A stretch of DNA of 64,000 nt, from assembly GCF_037201805.1 (NCBI RefSeq), contig NZ_CP147404.1:2008001-2072000 (forward strand), given 5' to 3'. The DNA is from Bacillus sp. FJAT-52991. GTDB lineage: Bacteria; Bacillota; Bacilli; Bacillales; Domibacillaceae. The notes under the pieces were generated by a model. It ran no database searches, was not told where the DNA came from, and was given only the letters and a program-made list of their open reading frames with translations. Each line of letters opens with the position of its first letter. Position 1 is the stretch's first letter. Of this stretch, positions 16,727 to 26,362 are shown one piece after another. A program made the position numbers and the translations under genes.

Positions 16727-17710
16727 CTATTTTTCGTTACTAATATATAAATGGCACGCTGCAAAATGTCCTGGCTTTACTTCTTGAAAAGTAGGCGCTT
16801 CTTCTATACATAGAGCAAAGCATTGAGGGCATCTAGAAGCAAAACGACAGCCCATCGGCGGATCTATAGGACTTGGAATATCTCCTTCTAGTGTGATTCG
16901 TTCCTTCTTTTCTTTTGGATGATTGATTGGGATTGATTGAATTAATGCTTTCGTATAAGGGTGCAAAGGTTCAGCATATAAGTCTTCTACTTTAGCCATT
17001 TCTACTATTTGTCCTAGATACATGACTCCGACTCGATCACTGATATGTTCCACAACACTTAAGTCATGAGCTACAAAAAGTATTGTCAAACCTAGTTCCT
17101 CTCGTAATGAAACAAGTAAATTTAAAATTTGGGCTTGTACAGAAACGTCTAGGGCAGAAACTGGCTCATCAGCAAAAATAAACTTAGGATTCACAGCTAA
17201 TGCTCTCGCAACCACAATACGCTGTAGTTGTCCACCGCTGAACTCATGCGGATAACGATCCATAGTATCTCTCGGTAAACCGACTTGTTCGAGCAACTCT
17301 ATAATTCTGACTTTCGCTTGATTTCCTGTTGCGATCTTGTGCACCTTTAAAACTTCCTCAAGCGTTTGTCGGATTGTTAGTCTTGGATTTAAAGAAGAAT
17401 ATGGATTTTGGAAAATCATTTGCATTTCTTGTCTCAATTGTAAAAGTTCTTTGCCTTTTAGATTAGTAATATCCTTCCCCATAAACTGCATGTTGCCACT
17501 AGTAATCTCTTCAATCTTTAAAATACATCTGCCTGTCGTTGACTTACCGCATCCACTTTCGCCGACAAGTCCGAATATTTCTCCTTCCTGTATGGTGAAG
17601 GAAAGATCATCTACAGCTTTGAGTAGCTGTGTATGCTTGCCAAGGAAATTTGTTTTTCCAGCTGGGAAGTATTTTTTTAAACCTTCAACTTGTAATAAGG
17701 TTGTTGTCAA
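16727..17710 (-). CDS. oligo/dipeptide ABC transporter ATPase (OppF/DppF)
   Basis: 327 aa. Walker A GESGCGKST, Q-loop, signature FSGGQLQRI, Walker B FIFADEPVSALD, then the C-terminal oligopeptide extension with the CRFASRCPQC cysteine cluster (possible Fe-S site). An ATG lies at 17719 directly on the AAGGAG site, so the in-frame TTG at 17710, 9 nt from it, is the likelier start. It overlaps the preceding ATPase gene. Second ATPase of the importer. Confidence 0.92.
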   Translation of the reverse strand: MTTTLLQVEGLKKYFPAGKTNFLGKHTQLLKAVDDLSFTIQEGEIFGLVGESGCGKSTTGRCILKIEEITSGNMQFMGKDITNLKGKELLQLRQEMQMIFQNPYSSLNPRLTIRQTLEEVLKVHKIATGNQAKVRIIELLEQVGLPRDTMDRYPHEFSGGQLQRIVVARALAVNPKFIFADEPVSALDVSVQAQILNLLVSLREELGLTILFVAHDLSVVEHISDRVGVMYLGQIVEMAKVEDLYAEPLHPYTKALIQSIPINHPKEKKERITLEGDIPSPIDPPMGCRFASRCPQCFALCIEEAPTFQEVKPGHFAACHLYISNEK

Positions 17711-18701
17711 GATGCTCATCTCCTTCTTTTACTGCCGCTTCAGCTACATGGCATGCTGCCCAATGGGAGGGAACCATTTGTTTCAATGCTGGTTTTTCTG
17801 TCAGGCATTTTTCTATTTTGACAGTGCAACGGGGGGCAAAAGGGCATCCGTTGATTTCCTTAGATAAGTCAGGCGGTGATCCTTCAATGGATTTGAGCGT
17901 TTTCTCCCTATAGCCAAGCTTAGGTCTAGAATCCATCAATGCTTTTGTATAAGGATGTAATGGCTGTTCAAAAATATTCTCCACACTTGTGCTTTCAACG
18001 ATTTCACCTGCATACATGACCGATACTTTGTCACAAATTTCGGCCACAACGCCCAAATCATGAGTGATCATCAGAATGGCCATTCCGTATTGCTGTTGAA
18101 GCTCTTTCATTAGCCGTAAAATTTGCGCTTGTATCGTTACATCTAGCGCGGTTGTCGGCTCATCAGCAATAAGTAATTTTGGCTTGCATGCCAATGAAAT
18201 GGCAATCATCAGCCGTTGTAGCATCCCTCCGCTGAATTCGTGGGGATACTGATGATAACGTTTTTCCGGAGAAGGGATGGAAATCTGAGTCATGAGGCTA
18301 ATTGCTTCTTTTTGCGCCTGCTGCTTTGTCATTCCTTTATGAAAACGAAGCACTTCCGCAATTTGGGAACCCACTTTAAGCAAAGGGTTCAAAGAGGTCA
18401 TGGGGTCCTGAAAGATCATGGCTACTGAATTGCCTCTGATTTTCTGCATGTGTTTTTCCGTTTGTTTTGCTAGATCGATGTTTTCAAGAATCATTTCACC
18501 TGATACAATTTTTCCGTTTTGGCTTTCAACAAGCCTCATGATGGATTTAGCCGTCACACTTTTACCACTGCCGCTTTCGCCTACAATTCCCATTGTCTCT
18601 CCTGATTTGATGGAGAAATTCACAAAACGAACTGCATGGGCAATCCCCCGCTCTGTTTGAAATTGAGTAGATAAATTTTTTACTGTGAGCAAATCACTCA
18701 T
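17685..18701 (-). CDS. oligo/dipeptide ABC transporter ATPase (OppD/DppD)
   Basis: 338 aa. Walker [11 protein letters not shown], signature FSGGMLQRL, Walker [14 protein letters not shown]-loop ITHDLGV, and the C-terminal [14 protein letters not shown] peptide-transporter cluster. Works as a heterodimer with the overlapping OppF-type gene. It follows the symporter-like gene after 57 bp. In most dpp/opp operons the ATPases follow the permeases directly; here a two-component system and a membrane protein intervene. Confidence 0.92.
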   Translation of the reverse strand: MSDLLTVKNLSTQFQTERGIAHAVRFVNFSIKSGETMGIVGESGSGKSVTAKSIMRLVESQNGKIVSGEMILENIDLAKQTEKHMQKIRGNSVAMIFQDPMTSLNPLLKVGSQIAEVLRFHKGMTKQQAQKEAISLMTQISIPSPEKRYHQYPHEFSGGMLQRLMIAISLACKPKLLIADEPTTALDVTIQAQILRLMKELQQQYGMAILMITHDLGVVAEICDKVSVMYAGEIVESTSVENIFEQPLHPYTKALMDSRPKLGYREKTLKSIEGSPPDLSKEINGCPFAPRCTVKIEKCLTEKPALKQMVPSHWAACHVAEAAVKEGDEHLDNNLITS

Positions 18702-18758
18702 TTACATATTCCTCCCTAATAGAAAAGCGAAAGGAGTTACCTTGATCAACTTTTCCAT

Positions 18759-20006
18759 TTACTTGTTGCGCCCGCTACATATGAAGGACAGGCAAGCAGA
18801 TGTTAAGGCATTAAATAAGATTCCTTTTTCCCAGCCAAAGTAAAGTATTCCGTAGATTCCTACCCCTACACTAACCAAAATAATGAAAACAGTGACCCAT
18901 GTGGCGGAGCAGTCTGTTTTCCTTAAATATATAGCTGGAATCATCGCGCTCCAAACAAACGAAGCGAAGATCATGACGTCAAGAATTGTCAACTTCGGTA
19001 GCAAAGTGACGATCACCGTAGCCAGTGCTAACAATGCTATTTTCACGAATAGATCTTTTGAAGCAAAGGTTTTGTCTACGAGATTATGGGCTAATGCCGA
19101 GAATAAAATGACCAGTAAAGTTGCAATTAAAAGAAAAATCCCTAGCTGACCACCAAATTGGAGGACGATTTGAAGACTTACTTCATCGTGGGATGCCGGC
19201 CATACGGCGGATGCCTTAGCCACAAAAGCTAAAGTCCCCATGGAAAGTGGGACAAAGAACCATACGAAAGATGAAATTGTAAAAGCGAGTGATCTTTTCG
19301 TTTGTTTAATATTTGTAAATACCCTCCACATGTTTTGATTCAATAAGTTATGAGCCATAAATCGAATGAATAATACTCCCCCTAAAAACCAACCAGATGG
19401 ATCAGTCAAAATAAGCATTTCTGTTGCTAAAAAATGAACACCAGAATAGATGGTCGGCACACTCACTTTTAAATAAACAAAAGTAGGTAGAAGGACAGTA
19501 GCAATCAATGACAACATACTGATGATGAGAGATCGAATGTAAAGATTCTTACTTTTTGCTAAAAGAATAAATTGATAAAAGACGACTAGTAATCCGGCTA
19601 ATACCAATATATTTGCATTGTAGAAAAGCTTTAGAACGAGTTTTGCAGCCAATAGACTTACAACAAAATTTTCAAGATGATAAAGAAGTAAAAACGGCTT
19701 TAATACTTTTCCTATATGGTCTGGCGCGTGGGATACTGCTCTTTTTTTTAACAGAAAGTACAGACAGAACAAACTGCATACTCCAGCTAAGCAGTAACTA
19801 ATTAGACCACTCACGCCGTGCTCATATGACACTTGGGTTGAAACAAGAAAGGTTGTCAGCCCAATCCACTGACTGACTAGGATCACTATTCCTTTCCCCA
19901 ACCCAATAGTACAGTCCATGCCAGGATTGTTTCTATCAAACTGACAAGCCCCAAGTAATAACAAAATTAAGATAAAAATAAGGAAAATTTGCAATGTTAT
20001 AAACAT
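18759..20006 (-). CDS. sodium:solute symporter-like membrane protein
   Basis: 415 aa with about 12 hydrophobic segments. SSS-type features: QVSYEHGVSGLISY near the second helix, DPSGWFLGGVLFIRFMAHNLLNQNMWRVFTNIKQTKRSLAF in the position of the family's QR..aAK motif, and SALAHNLVDKTFASKDLF. It is shorter and more divergent than typical transporters (about 480-550 aa). It overlaps the response-regulator gene by 10 bp, so it belongs to the signalling block. It may transport, or act as the sensor for a kinase that lacks an input domain (inference). Confidence 0.65.
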   Translation of the reverse strand: MFITLQIFLIFILILLLLGACQFDRNNPGMDCTIGLGKGIVILVSQWIGLTTFLVSTQVSYEHGVSGLISYCLAGVCSLFCLYFLLKKRAVSHAPDHIGKVLKPFLLLYHLENFVVSLLAAKLVLKLFYNANILVLAGLLVVFYQFILLAKSKNLYIRSLIISMLSLIATVLLPTFVYLKVSVPTIYSGVHFLATEMLILTDPSGWFLGGVLFIRFMAHNLLNQNMWRVFTNIKQTKRSLAFTISSFVWFFVPLSMGTLAFVAKASAVWPASHDEVSLQIVLQFGGQLGIFLLIATLLVILFSALAHNLVDKTFASKDLFVKIALLALATVIVTLLPKLTILDVMIFASFVWSAMIPAIYLRKTDCSATWVTVFIILVSVGVGIYGILYFGWEKGILFNALTSACLSFICSGRNK

Positions 20007-21121
20007 GTTTGCTTGCCATGCTCCTGCTTTAAACGGAATTGACTTGGGGAAACTCCCTCAAGCTTCCGAAAAGTTGAAGAAAAGTAATCTGGGCTACTGA
20101 AACCTACTTGGTCAGATATGAATTGGATGGACAGCTCTTTATTTTCTAACAATCCCTTTGCTTGTTTTATTCTGATTTTCGTTAAGGCATCAACGAACGT
20201 AATTCCAAGCTGATTCTTGAATATTCTGCTTAAGTGTGAAGCACTGATGTGGACCGTTTGTGCTAATTGATTTAAAGTTACTGGGCTAGCATATTTCTGT
20301 GATAAAAAAAGGAGGCATTGCTGAATCACCGCTTCATCCTTATTCAGCGTAGCTTGCATAGCACTATCATATGATCGCTTCAGTAAATCTGGGCTTTCAA
20401 CAATCTCACCTACGCCAAAAAGCCATTCTGATTCTTGATATTTTTCAGTAAGTTCTAGTTTTAGAGAAGAAAGTCTCTCTTTCATCATGTGAATTTCACC
20501 TTCACACCATTCCGTCAAATAGATCCAATGTCCATTTACGGGGTGGGGAACAGCCAAGGTGTTTTGTAAAGTTCGACATATTTCACTATCCCACAGCGCT
20601 TTGTTAGAAGGTTGGTTACAATTGAACTTAATTGTTGTTACTACATTCGGTTGTATATGCAGATGTGCACCGAAGAGTAGCTTTAGTGATGCTTCTCCTC
20701 TTGACCAATTTTCGACTACTGTTTGCAACAACAACTGATGTTCTTCAAGTTCTGCTTCGATTTCCTTTTTTAATCTTTTCACTGCACTCATCAACTCTTC
20801 AGGTATGACAGGTTTTAAAATGTAGACAGATGCTCCGAAGGCAATGGCCTCTTGTGCATAGTGAAATTCCCCATGAGCAGAAATGAGTATCACCTTCACA
20901 TGTGACCACTCCGCCTTAATCCTTTTTAGCGTTTCTAATCCATTCCAGCCAGGCATTCGAATATCCAGACATATAATATCCATCGCTTCATTTTTTAACA
21001 TATTATAAGCTTCATAACCATTTGCTGCTGTAAACACATCAAGCAGAGGGTCAAGTAAGTGAAGAATACTTTCAATGTTTAAAAGTTCCAATGGTTCATC
21101 GTCTACTATGAGAACTTTCAT
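19997..21121 (-). CDS. response regulator, YesN type (REC + AraC HTH)
   Basis: 374 aa. REC domain at 1-120 with IVDDEP acidic pair, phospho-acceptor in ICLDIRMPGWNG and the conserved Lys in ILKPVIPEEL. A middle linker follows, then a C-terminal AraC-type double helix-turn-helix (TLNQLAQTVHISASHLSRIFKNQLG ... IQFISDQVGFSSPDYFSSTFRKLEGVSPSQFR). Overlaps the kinase gene by 4 bp. Likely activates the peptide operon it sits in; a large palindrome upstream of the operon is a candidate site. Confidence 0.92.
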   Translation of the reverse strand: MKVLIVDDEPLELLNIESILHLLDPLLDVFTAANGYEAYNMLKNEAMDIICLDIRMPGWNGLETLKRIKAEWSHVKVILISAHGEFHYAQEAIAFGASVYILKPVIPEELMSAVKRLKKEIEAELEEHQLLLQTVVENWSRGEASLKLLFGAHLHIQPNVVTTIKFNCNQPSNKALWDSEICRTLQNTLAVPHPVNGHWIYLTEWCEGEIHMMKERLSSLKLELTEKYQESEWLFGVGEIVESPDLLKRSYDSAMQATLNKDEAVIQQCLLFLSQKYASPVTLNQLAQTVHISASHLSRIFKNQLGITFVDALTKIRIKQAKGLLENKELSIQFISDQVGFSSPDYFSSTFRKLEGVSPSQFRLKQEHGKQTCL

Positions 21122-21936
21122 ATAGACCCTCCTTCACGTATGCTAATTTCTTGAGAACTTTGCAAAAATGGGATCGTAATGATACTGATTGTACCGTTCC
21201 CGCTCCTCTTAATTGATAGCTCGCTTTCTTTACCAAATTGTTCTTTTAAGCGAGCATGGACATTTCTAAGACCAATGTTGGTTTCGCTATTTGAACTAAG
21301 GTTTTCTGTCTTCCATTGCTCAAACTCACTAATTATATCGTCATTGACTCCTGTTCCATCATCTCTTATCTCTAATAGAAGCCCTTCGTTTTTGCTTGAG
21401 GCAGATATAACAATCGTCCCACCATCCACGGAAGGCTCTATTCCATGAATACAGGCATTTTCAATTAATGGCTGGATAACAAGCATAGGTATTTTTATCT
21501 CAAGCAGCTCTTTAGGAATATGGATCTCCCATTCGAGCCTACTTCCGAAACGAAGCTTTTGAATAGATAAATATTGTTCGGCGTACTTTATCTCTTCTTT
21601 TAAAGAAACAAGTGAGGCTTTTTTATCTAGGTGGTAGCGAAGCAATGATGACAAAGAATAAATCGCTTGTTCAGCCTCTTTATTTTTTCCTAAACGAATT
21701 AACGTTGTAATCGTATTCAATGTGTTAAAAAGAAAGTGAGGCTGAATTTGAGCGGATAAGTGAAGCAGCTTTGATTCATTCAGCAGTACTTCAAGATCCG
21801 CTCTTTTTTTCTCGATTTTTAAAAAATCAACTTCTTTTTCTGTTATTAAAATCATGACAATGACAGTCAAACTTATCATTCCGCCAACAATGCCCAAAAT
21901 GATTAATGTTGTGAATAGATTAAGAGAAAGCAACAT
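21118..21936 (-). CDS. sensor histidine kinase, LytS/YesM class, minimal
   Basis: 272 aa. A single N-terminal membrane helix (about 6-31), a short coiled coil, the His_kinase motif QIQPHFLFNTLNTI with the phospho-His, then the HATPase with PLIENACIHGI, RDDGTGV and GLRNVHARL. YesM-type kinases normally carry a large extracellular sensor; this one has none. Input must therefore come through the membrane helix, the linker or a partner. It starts 23 bp after the DppC permease and is translationally coupled to the regulator. Confidence 0.9.
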   Translation of the reverse strand: MLLSLNLFTTLIILGIVGGMISLTVIVMILITEKEVDFLKIEKKRADLEVLLNESKLLHLSAQIQPHFLFNTLNTITTLIRLGKNKEAEQAIYSLSSLLRYHLDKKASLVSLKEEIKYAEQYLSIQKLRFGSRLEWEIHIPKELLEIKIPMLVIQPLIENACIHGIEPSVDGGTIVISASSKNEGLLLEIRDDGTGVNDDIISEFEQWKTENLSSNSETNIGLRNVHARLKEQFGKESELSIKRSGNGTISIITIPFLQSSQEISIREGGSI

Positions 21937-21959
21937 ACATCCTCCGGTTATCCATTAGA

Positions 21960-22856
21960 TTAACTTGCTTTTCGCTGTTTAGGATCAAGCTGACTTTGCA
22001 AACCGTCGCCAAACAAATTAAACGCGATCACTGTGATCATAATAGAAAAACCTGCGGCTAAAGCTGCGTTTGGAGCAACGAGCAAGTACTCCCTTCCTTC
22101 TGCTAGCATATACCCCCAGTCTGCTGTCGGCGGTTGTACACCTAGACCTAGGAAACTTAATGCCGCTAAATCGATGATGGCATAGGCAAAATCGATGGCA
22201 ACTTGGACAATGATCGGTGATAAGCAATTAGGTAAAATATGCCGGAAGATGATTCGCGTATGGGAATATCCTAAAGCCTTAGCAGCATCAATGTAGGCTT
22301 GTTCTTTTTCTACGAGTGTCACAGAGCGAACTAGTCTGGCAACCATTGGAACATACACGATACCGAGCGCAATTACAGCATTTTCAAAGCCTCTTCCAAA
22401 TGTGGCAACGATAATAAACGCAAGTAAGATTGTTGGAAAAGCGAGAAGCACGTCCCACACACGGTTTATAAGATTATCAATTTTACCTCCAAAATATCCG
22501 GAGATAAGACCTAGTGGAACACCGATGACAACCGATAGCAATACGACAAACACCGCTCCAAGCAAGGTTGTTCTCGTTCCATAGATAATCCTACTTAAAA
22601 TGTCTCTGCCTTGCATATCAGTTCCCAACCAATGTACAGAGGAAACAGGCTCTAAAGATTTGCTCAAGTCTTGCATATTAGGATCGTATGGAGAAATCAG
22701 CGGAGCAAACAGCGAAATAAGTATAATCATAATAATAATTATTCCAGATATTACTGACAATTTATTTTTAAAAAAAGGTGACCTCCATATACTTTTCTTT
22801 TTCTCTGATGGAGCTGTAGGAAATTGTACGGGTGGCTGATTTTGGAGTTCCATCAT
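21960..22856 (-). CDS. dipeptide ABC transporter permease (DppC/OppC)
   Basis: 298 aa with an N-terminal cytoplasmic tail, six membrane helices and the EAA loop ALGYSHTRIIFRHILPNCLSPIIVQ that contacts the ATPases. FAPLISPYDPNMQDLSKSL and WLGTDMQGRDILSRIIYGTRTTL are family hallmarks. GGAGG precedes adjacent ATG codons (22856 or 22853). It lies 11 bp after the DppB permease, with which it forms the channel. Confidence 0.92.
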   Translation of the reverse strand: MMELQNQPPVQFPTAPSEKKKSIWRSPFFKNKLSVISGIIIIMIILISLFAPLISPYDPNMQDLSKSLEPVSSVHWLGTDMQGRDILSRIIYGTRTTLLGAVFVVLLSVVIGVPLGLISGYFGGKIDNLINRVWDVLLAFPTILLAFIIVATFGRGFENAVIALGIVYVPMVARLVRSVTLVEKEQAYIDAAKALGYSHTRIIFRHILPNCLSPIIVQVAIDFAYAIIDLAALSFLGLGVQPPTADWGYMLAEGREYLLVAPNAALAAGFSIMITVIAFNLFGDGLQSQLDPKQRKAS

Positions 22857-22867
22857 ATGCCTCCTTT

Positions 22868-23806
22868 CTACTTATAACGGATTCTAGGATCAATAATGGC
22901 ATAAAGAACATCAACGATCAGATTGATTAATAGGAATACGACCACCATAAAAAGCATTGTTCCCTGCACGACTGGGTAATCACTGGTTTGGACACCGTTG
23001 ATAATTAGACTACCTAATCCTCCAAGGCCGAATGTGTACTCAACAAGTACTGTTCCTACAATCAGGACACCAATTTGTATGCCAGTCACAGTGACAAGCG
23101 GTATAAGTGCATTTTTTAATGCATGTTTAAAAATGATTACATTTTGTGGTAGCCCTTTCGCCATAGCCGTTTGTATATAGTTTGTGTTCATTACTTCAAT
23201 CATGCCGCTTCTTGTAATTCTAGAGTTCAAAGCAATCATATTAAAACTCAATGCTAGAGAGGGAAGAAACAAATGAATCAAATTCTCTTTAAATCCGTTC
23301 CCAGCTCCGAAAGCAGGTAGCCAGTCCAAATGATAGGAAAAGAAGAGTACCATTAAAATACCAGTGAAGAACACAGGTGAGGATACTCCAACAAAAGCAA
23401 ATAAAGTGGCTAAATGGTCTATCCAAGTGTTTTTCTTAATCGCAGATAGTATTCCAAGCGGTATGGCTATGAGCAACGTAATGACCATACTCATGACTAT
23501 TAATTGGAATGTGAGCGGCAAGCGTTCTACGATCATATTAGTCACAGATTGCTTCATTTTGAAACTTTCTCCAAGATCTCCTGTAGCTACATTTTTTAAC
23601 CAAATTGCATATTGTTCAATAATCGGTTTATTCAAATGATATTTTTCTCGTATATTATCCAGGACTTCGGGTGACGTTTGGTGTCCACCTGCCATAATGA
23701 TGGCGGGATCCCCTGGTACCAGTCTTGACATGGAGAAAATAAATATAGATACAACGAATAATATGGGAATTAGTAAGAGAAGTCTTCTGACAATATAACT
23801 AGCCAT
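22868..23806 (-). CDS. dipeptide ABC transporter permease (DppB/OppB)
   Basis: 312 aa, six membrane helices. Opens with YIVRRLLLLIPILFVVSIFIFSM and SRLVPGDPA, the DppB hallmark. The EAA loop AKGLPQNVIIFKHALKNALIPLVT is present. Follows the binding-protein gene by 73 bp and forms the heterodimeric channel with the downstream permease. Confidence 0.92.
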   Translation of the reverse strand: MASYIVRRLLLLIPILFVVSIFIFSMSRLVPGDPAIIMAGGHQTSPEVLDNIREKYHLNKPIIEQYAIWLKNVATGDLGESFKMKQSVTNMIVERLPLTFQLIVMSMVITLLIAIPLGILSAIKKNTWIDHLATLFAFVGVSSPVFFTGILMVLFFSYHLDWLPAFGAGNGFKENLIHLFLPSLALSFNMIALNSRITRSGMIEVMNTNYIQTAMAKGLPQNVIIFKHALKNALIPLVTVTGIQIGVLIVGTVLVEYTFGLGGLGSLIINGVQTSDYPVVQGTMLFMVVVFLLINLIVDVLYAIIDPRIRYK

Positions 23807-23879
23807 AGCTACACCTCCTTTAATGAAATTCCTCTTTATTAAATGAATATTTAAGAAAGAGGAATCGGCTCATTTATCA

Positions 23880-25493
23880 TTAGTTCAGCTTAATATCTTT
23901 CAAAATATCATCCCAATACCATAATGGGGTAATATGATAGCCTTCCACGTTATTAGTCATGGCCATCATTTGTTTTTGATGGCTCAGTGTAATCCATGGT
24001 GAGTCCTCTGCAATAATCTTCTGTGCTTGTATCATTAGTTCAGCTCGCTTGTCATTGTCAGTCAGTTTGTTTTGTTCCTCAAGCAGTTTATCAACTTCCT
24101 TATTTTTATAATTTGCGTAATTGGCACCGCCATCAGCTGTATTAGCGGAGTGGAATAACGGGCTTAAGTTTCCGGAAGGATCCGGAAAATCTGACCCCCA
24201 ATTTTGTACAACAATGTCATAATCTCTAGCACCACCAAATGTGCGAGTCATCAATTCCTCTCCAGTCAGCTTTTCAACCGCTAAATCAATGCCAAGTGGC
24301 TTGACCGCAGCTTGTAAGGCTAAGGCAGAATTCATACGGAGACTGTCTCCATCAGTTGAAATTGTCGCTTTGAAGCCGTTTGGCACGCTAGATTCTGCTA
24401 ATAATTTTTTCGCTTTTTTCATGTCATAAGAATAGTCAGGAAGTTCCTTCTTTGCTGCTTCCCACTTATCTTTAGAAAATGTCCACATGACTGGTGGTAC
24501 AGTTGACCCTACAGCAGGGATACCCGCATCTTTCACAATCTGTTTTAAAATTTTATCTTTATCAAGTGCATAGTTCATTGCCTGTCTTACTTTTGGATCA
24601 TCAAATGGTTTTTTTTGTGTATTAAACTCAATACCATCTATTAAATATGAATCTGATGTGTCTAATCTTACATTCTCCATATCTTCTATTTTCTCGATTA
24701 GATCAAGTGGAAGTTCTGTGGCAATGTTTAATTGCCCTGTTTTTAGACCAGTAATTCTTGTTGTGCCTTCTGGAATTACTTTAAAGACTGCCTTATCCAC
24801 ATATGGACCGCCTTCTTTGTTCCAGTAATTTTCATTTTTCTCCAGTACAATTTCTGATCCTGTTTGCCAGCTGACGAACTTAAAGGATCCGGTACCTAGT
24901 AATCCGCCTTCCGGTTTGCCGAAGTTTTCTTTATGTTCTTCAAAGTACTTCTTGGAAATTATATGCCCAGCACTTGTTGCAGGTACATATTGCCACAAAG
25001 CATCTGGCTCTGATAATGTGACTTTGATTGTCCAGTTGCCCTCTTGTTCAATCTTTTCTACATTTTCATACATCCAGCCTACATAGGAGGCTGTTGCAGG
25101 ATCTTGAATTCTCTTCATTGAAAAAATAACATCTTCCATTGTCATTGGACTTCCGTCTGAGAATTTCACATCATCACGAATATGATAAATATAGGTTTTC
25201 TCATCGGGATTCTCCCATTCTTTTGCAAGATTAGGAACAACGCCTCCCTTTCCATCAAATTTAAGTAGCCCTTCTGTAATCGAGTTAACGACGGGTCCTG
25301 TCGAAAAATCGTAAGAAAAAGCAGGGTCAATAGCAACAGCGTCTTGTGCTATTCCGATAGTGATCGTTCCTCCATCTTCGCTCCCTTTTCCACCACTTTC
25401 TGAGCTGACATCTTTTTTGCTAGAACACCCTGCAAATATGAATAGTATGAAAGCGCTTAACAAAACGAGTGCTACACTTCCTTTTCTCTGCAT
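23880..25493 (-). CDS. peptide-binding lipoprotein (SBP_bac_5)
   Basis: 537 aa. Signal peptide with lipobox FAGC (Cys about residue 22), then the cluster C fold of oligopeptide-binding proteins: EGLLKFDGKGGVVPNLAKEWE, YIYHIRDDVKFSDGSPMTMEDVIFSMKR, FDDPKVRQAMNYALDKDKIL. Anchored outside the membrane, it delivers peptides (or possibly Ni or glutathione) to the permeases. First gene of the operon: GGAGG 7 nt before ATG, a TATAAT element at 25526-25531, and a 47-bp palindrome further upstream. Exact ligand unknown. Confidence 0.93.
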   Translation of the reverse strand: MQRKGSVALVLLSAFILFIFAGCSSKKDVSSESGGKGSEDGGTITIGIAQDAVAIDPAFSYDFSTGPVVNSITEGLLKFDGKGGVVPNLAKEWENPDEKTYIYHIRDDVKFSDGSPMTMEDVIFSMKRIQDPATASYVGWMYENVEKIEQEGNWTIKVTLSEPDALWQYVPATSAGHIISKKYFEEHKENFGKPEGGLLGTGSFKFVSWQTGSEIVLEKNENYWNKEGGPYVDKAVFKVIPEGTTRITGLKTGQLNIATELPLDLIEKIEDMENVRLDTSDSYLIDGIEFNTQKKPFDDPKVRQAMNYALDKDKILKQIVKDAGIPAVGSTVPPVMWTFSKDKWEAAKKELPDYSYDMKKAKKLLAESSVPNGFKATISTDGDSLRMNSALALQAAVKPLGIDLAVEKLTGEELMTRTFGGARDYDIVVQNWGSDFPDPSGNLSPLFHSANTADGGANYANYKNKEVDKLLEEQNKLTDNDKRAELMIQAQKIIAEDSPWITLSHQKQMMAMTNNVEGYHITPLWYWDDILKDIKLN

Positions 25494-25525
25494 CTTTTTT
25501 CCTCCTCACACTCTAATTTGTTTAT

Positions 25526-25531
25526 ATTATA
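25526..25531 (-). promoter_or_regulatory. -10 element of peptide operon
   Basis: TATAAT on the minus strand, 33 nt before the binding-protein start codon. No good -35 lies at 17 nt, which fits an activator-dependent promoter. Confidence 0.5.
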
Positions 25532-25568
25532 CAGAATATTCTAAAAATAATATTTTAAAATCTTATCA

Positions 25569-25615
25569 ATATTTCTTTGATTTTTTATCAATTTGATAAA
25601 AAATCAAAGAAATAT
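25569..25615. promoter_or_regulatory. 47-bp perfect palindrome upstream of peptide operon
   Basis: 23-bp arms (left begins ATATTTCTTTGA, right ends TCAAAGAAATAT) around a single central T, with no mismatch. It lies about 40-85 bp upstream of the -10 of the binding-protein gene and just before a recombinase remnant. Either an activator site or an end of a decayed mobile element. Confidence 0.55.
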
Positions 25616-25756
25616 CATGCAGCTGCAAAGGGAAAGGATAAAATCGTATATGATGAAGTGGTCAGGTTATTAGTTGCTGGTGAAAGCGTGATGAATATTC
25701 ATAGACAAAAAGGTCTTTCCAGAAACACCATTTACAATATAGAAAAACTAGCTTGA
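25616..25756 (+). pseudogene. C-terminal remnant of a resolvase/invertase-like protein
   Basis: Open frame without a proper start, reading HAAAKGKDKIVYDEVV, then RLLVAGESVMNIHRQKGL and SRNTIYNIEKLA before TGA. This is the helix-turn-helix tail of a serine recombinase or transposase. The catalytic domain is absent. It begins exactly at the edge of the 47-bp palindrome. Confidence 0.6.
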
Positions 25757-25776
25757 ATGGGAAAGGAAGGAAAAGT

Positions 25777-26178
25777 GTGTCCTCAAATACAATTTTTTTT
25801 ATCGTACTTATTCTAATTATTTTTATGCTAAGGAAACATATTAAATTTAGAACAGTTATTAAATGGGGCTATACTTATAAACATTTTGGTAAAACGTTAA
25901 ACGTTACCTATAAAAGGTTTACCGGCTTGGATAATTATAATTTTATTTTCAGAAAGGGAAATATCGTTACGATCTCATATGATGTAAAAGTGGAGGAAGG
26001 AGAGCTAACCTTAGAATGGACTGACCGCAAGAAAATAATCTGGCAAGAAACATTTAAAGAAGACAGCCAGGGTACTTTTACTACCCTGGCAGACCATCGC
26101 CTGCATTGTATCCAGCTTGAAGGAAAGAATACTAAAGGTGGATGCCATATAGAATTCACAGAAAAGGGTAATGAATAA
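25777..26178 (+). CDS. hypothetical membrane-anchored protein
   Basis: 133 aa: N-terminal membrane helix (SNTIFFIVLILIIFMLRK) then a basic stretch and an extracellular beta-rich domain (FRKGNIVTISYDVKVEEGELTLEWTDRKKIIWQETF). Starts at GTG 25777 with GGAAGG 6 nt upstream; an in-frame TTG at 25753 lacks a ribosome site and overlaps the remnant's stop. Followed by a terminator. No family recognised. Confidence 0.55.
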   Translation: MSSNTIFFIVLILIIFMLRKHIKFRTVIKWGYTYKHFGKTLNVTYKRFTGLDNYNFIFRKGNIVTISYDVKVEEGELTLEWTDRKKIIWQETFKEDSQGTFTTLADHRLHCIQLEGKNTKGGCHIEFTEKGNE

Positions 26179-26296
26179 CGGATTTTCTGCCATAAACTTA
26201 TCCTTATTACTATGAAGATGTTAGAAATGTGCGAGGAAGGATTACAAAAATGATCAAGCTTTTTTATAAAAGAAGGATGGAATTAAATATATTAAT

Positions 26297-26340
26297 AGCG
26301 TGTTTTCATCAAACTTTTTTCAAAACACGCTCTTTCTTTT
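26297..26340. terminator. terminator between convergent genes
   Basis: AGCGTGTTTT / AAAACACGCT perfect 10-bp stem followed by CTTTCTTTTTG. Confidence 0.8.
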
Positions 26341-26362
26341 TGTTCGTTTATCAAGATGACAA

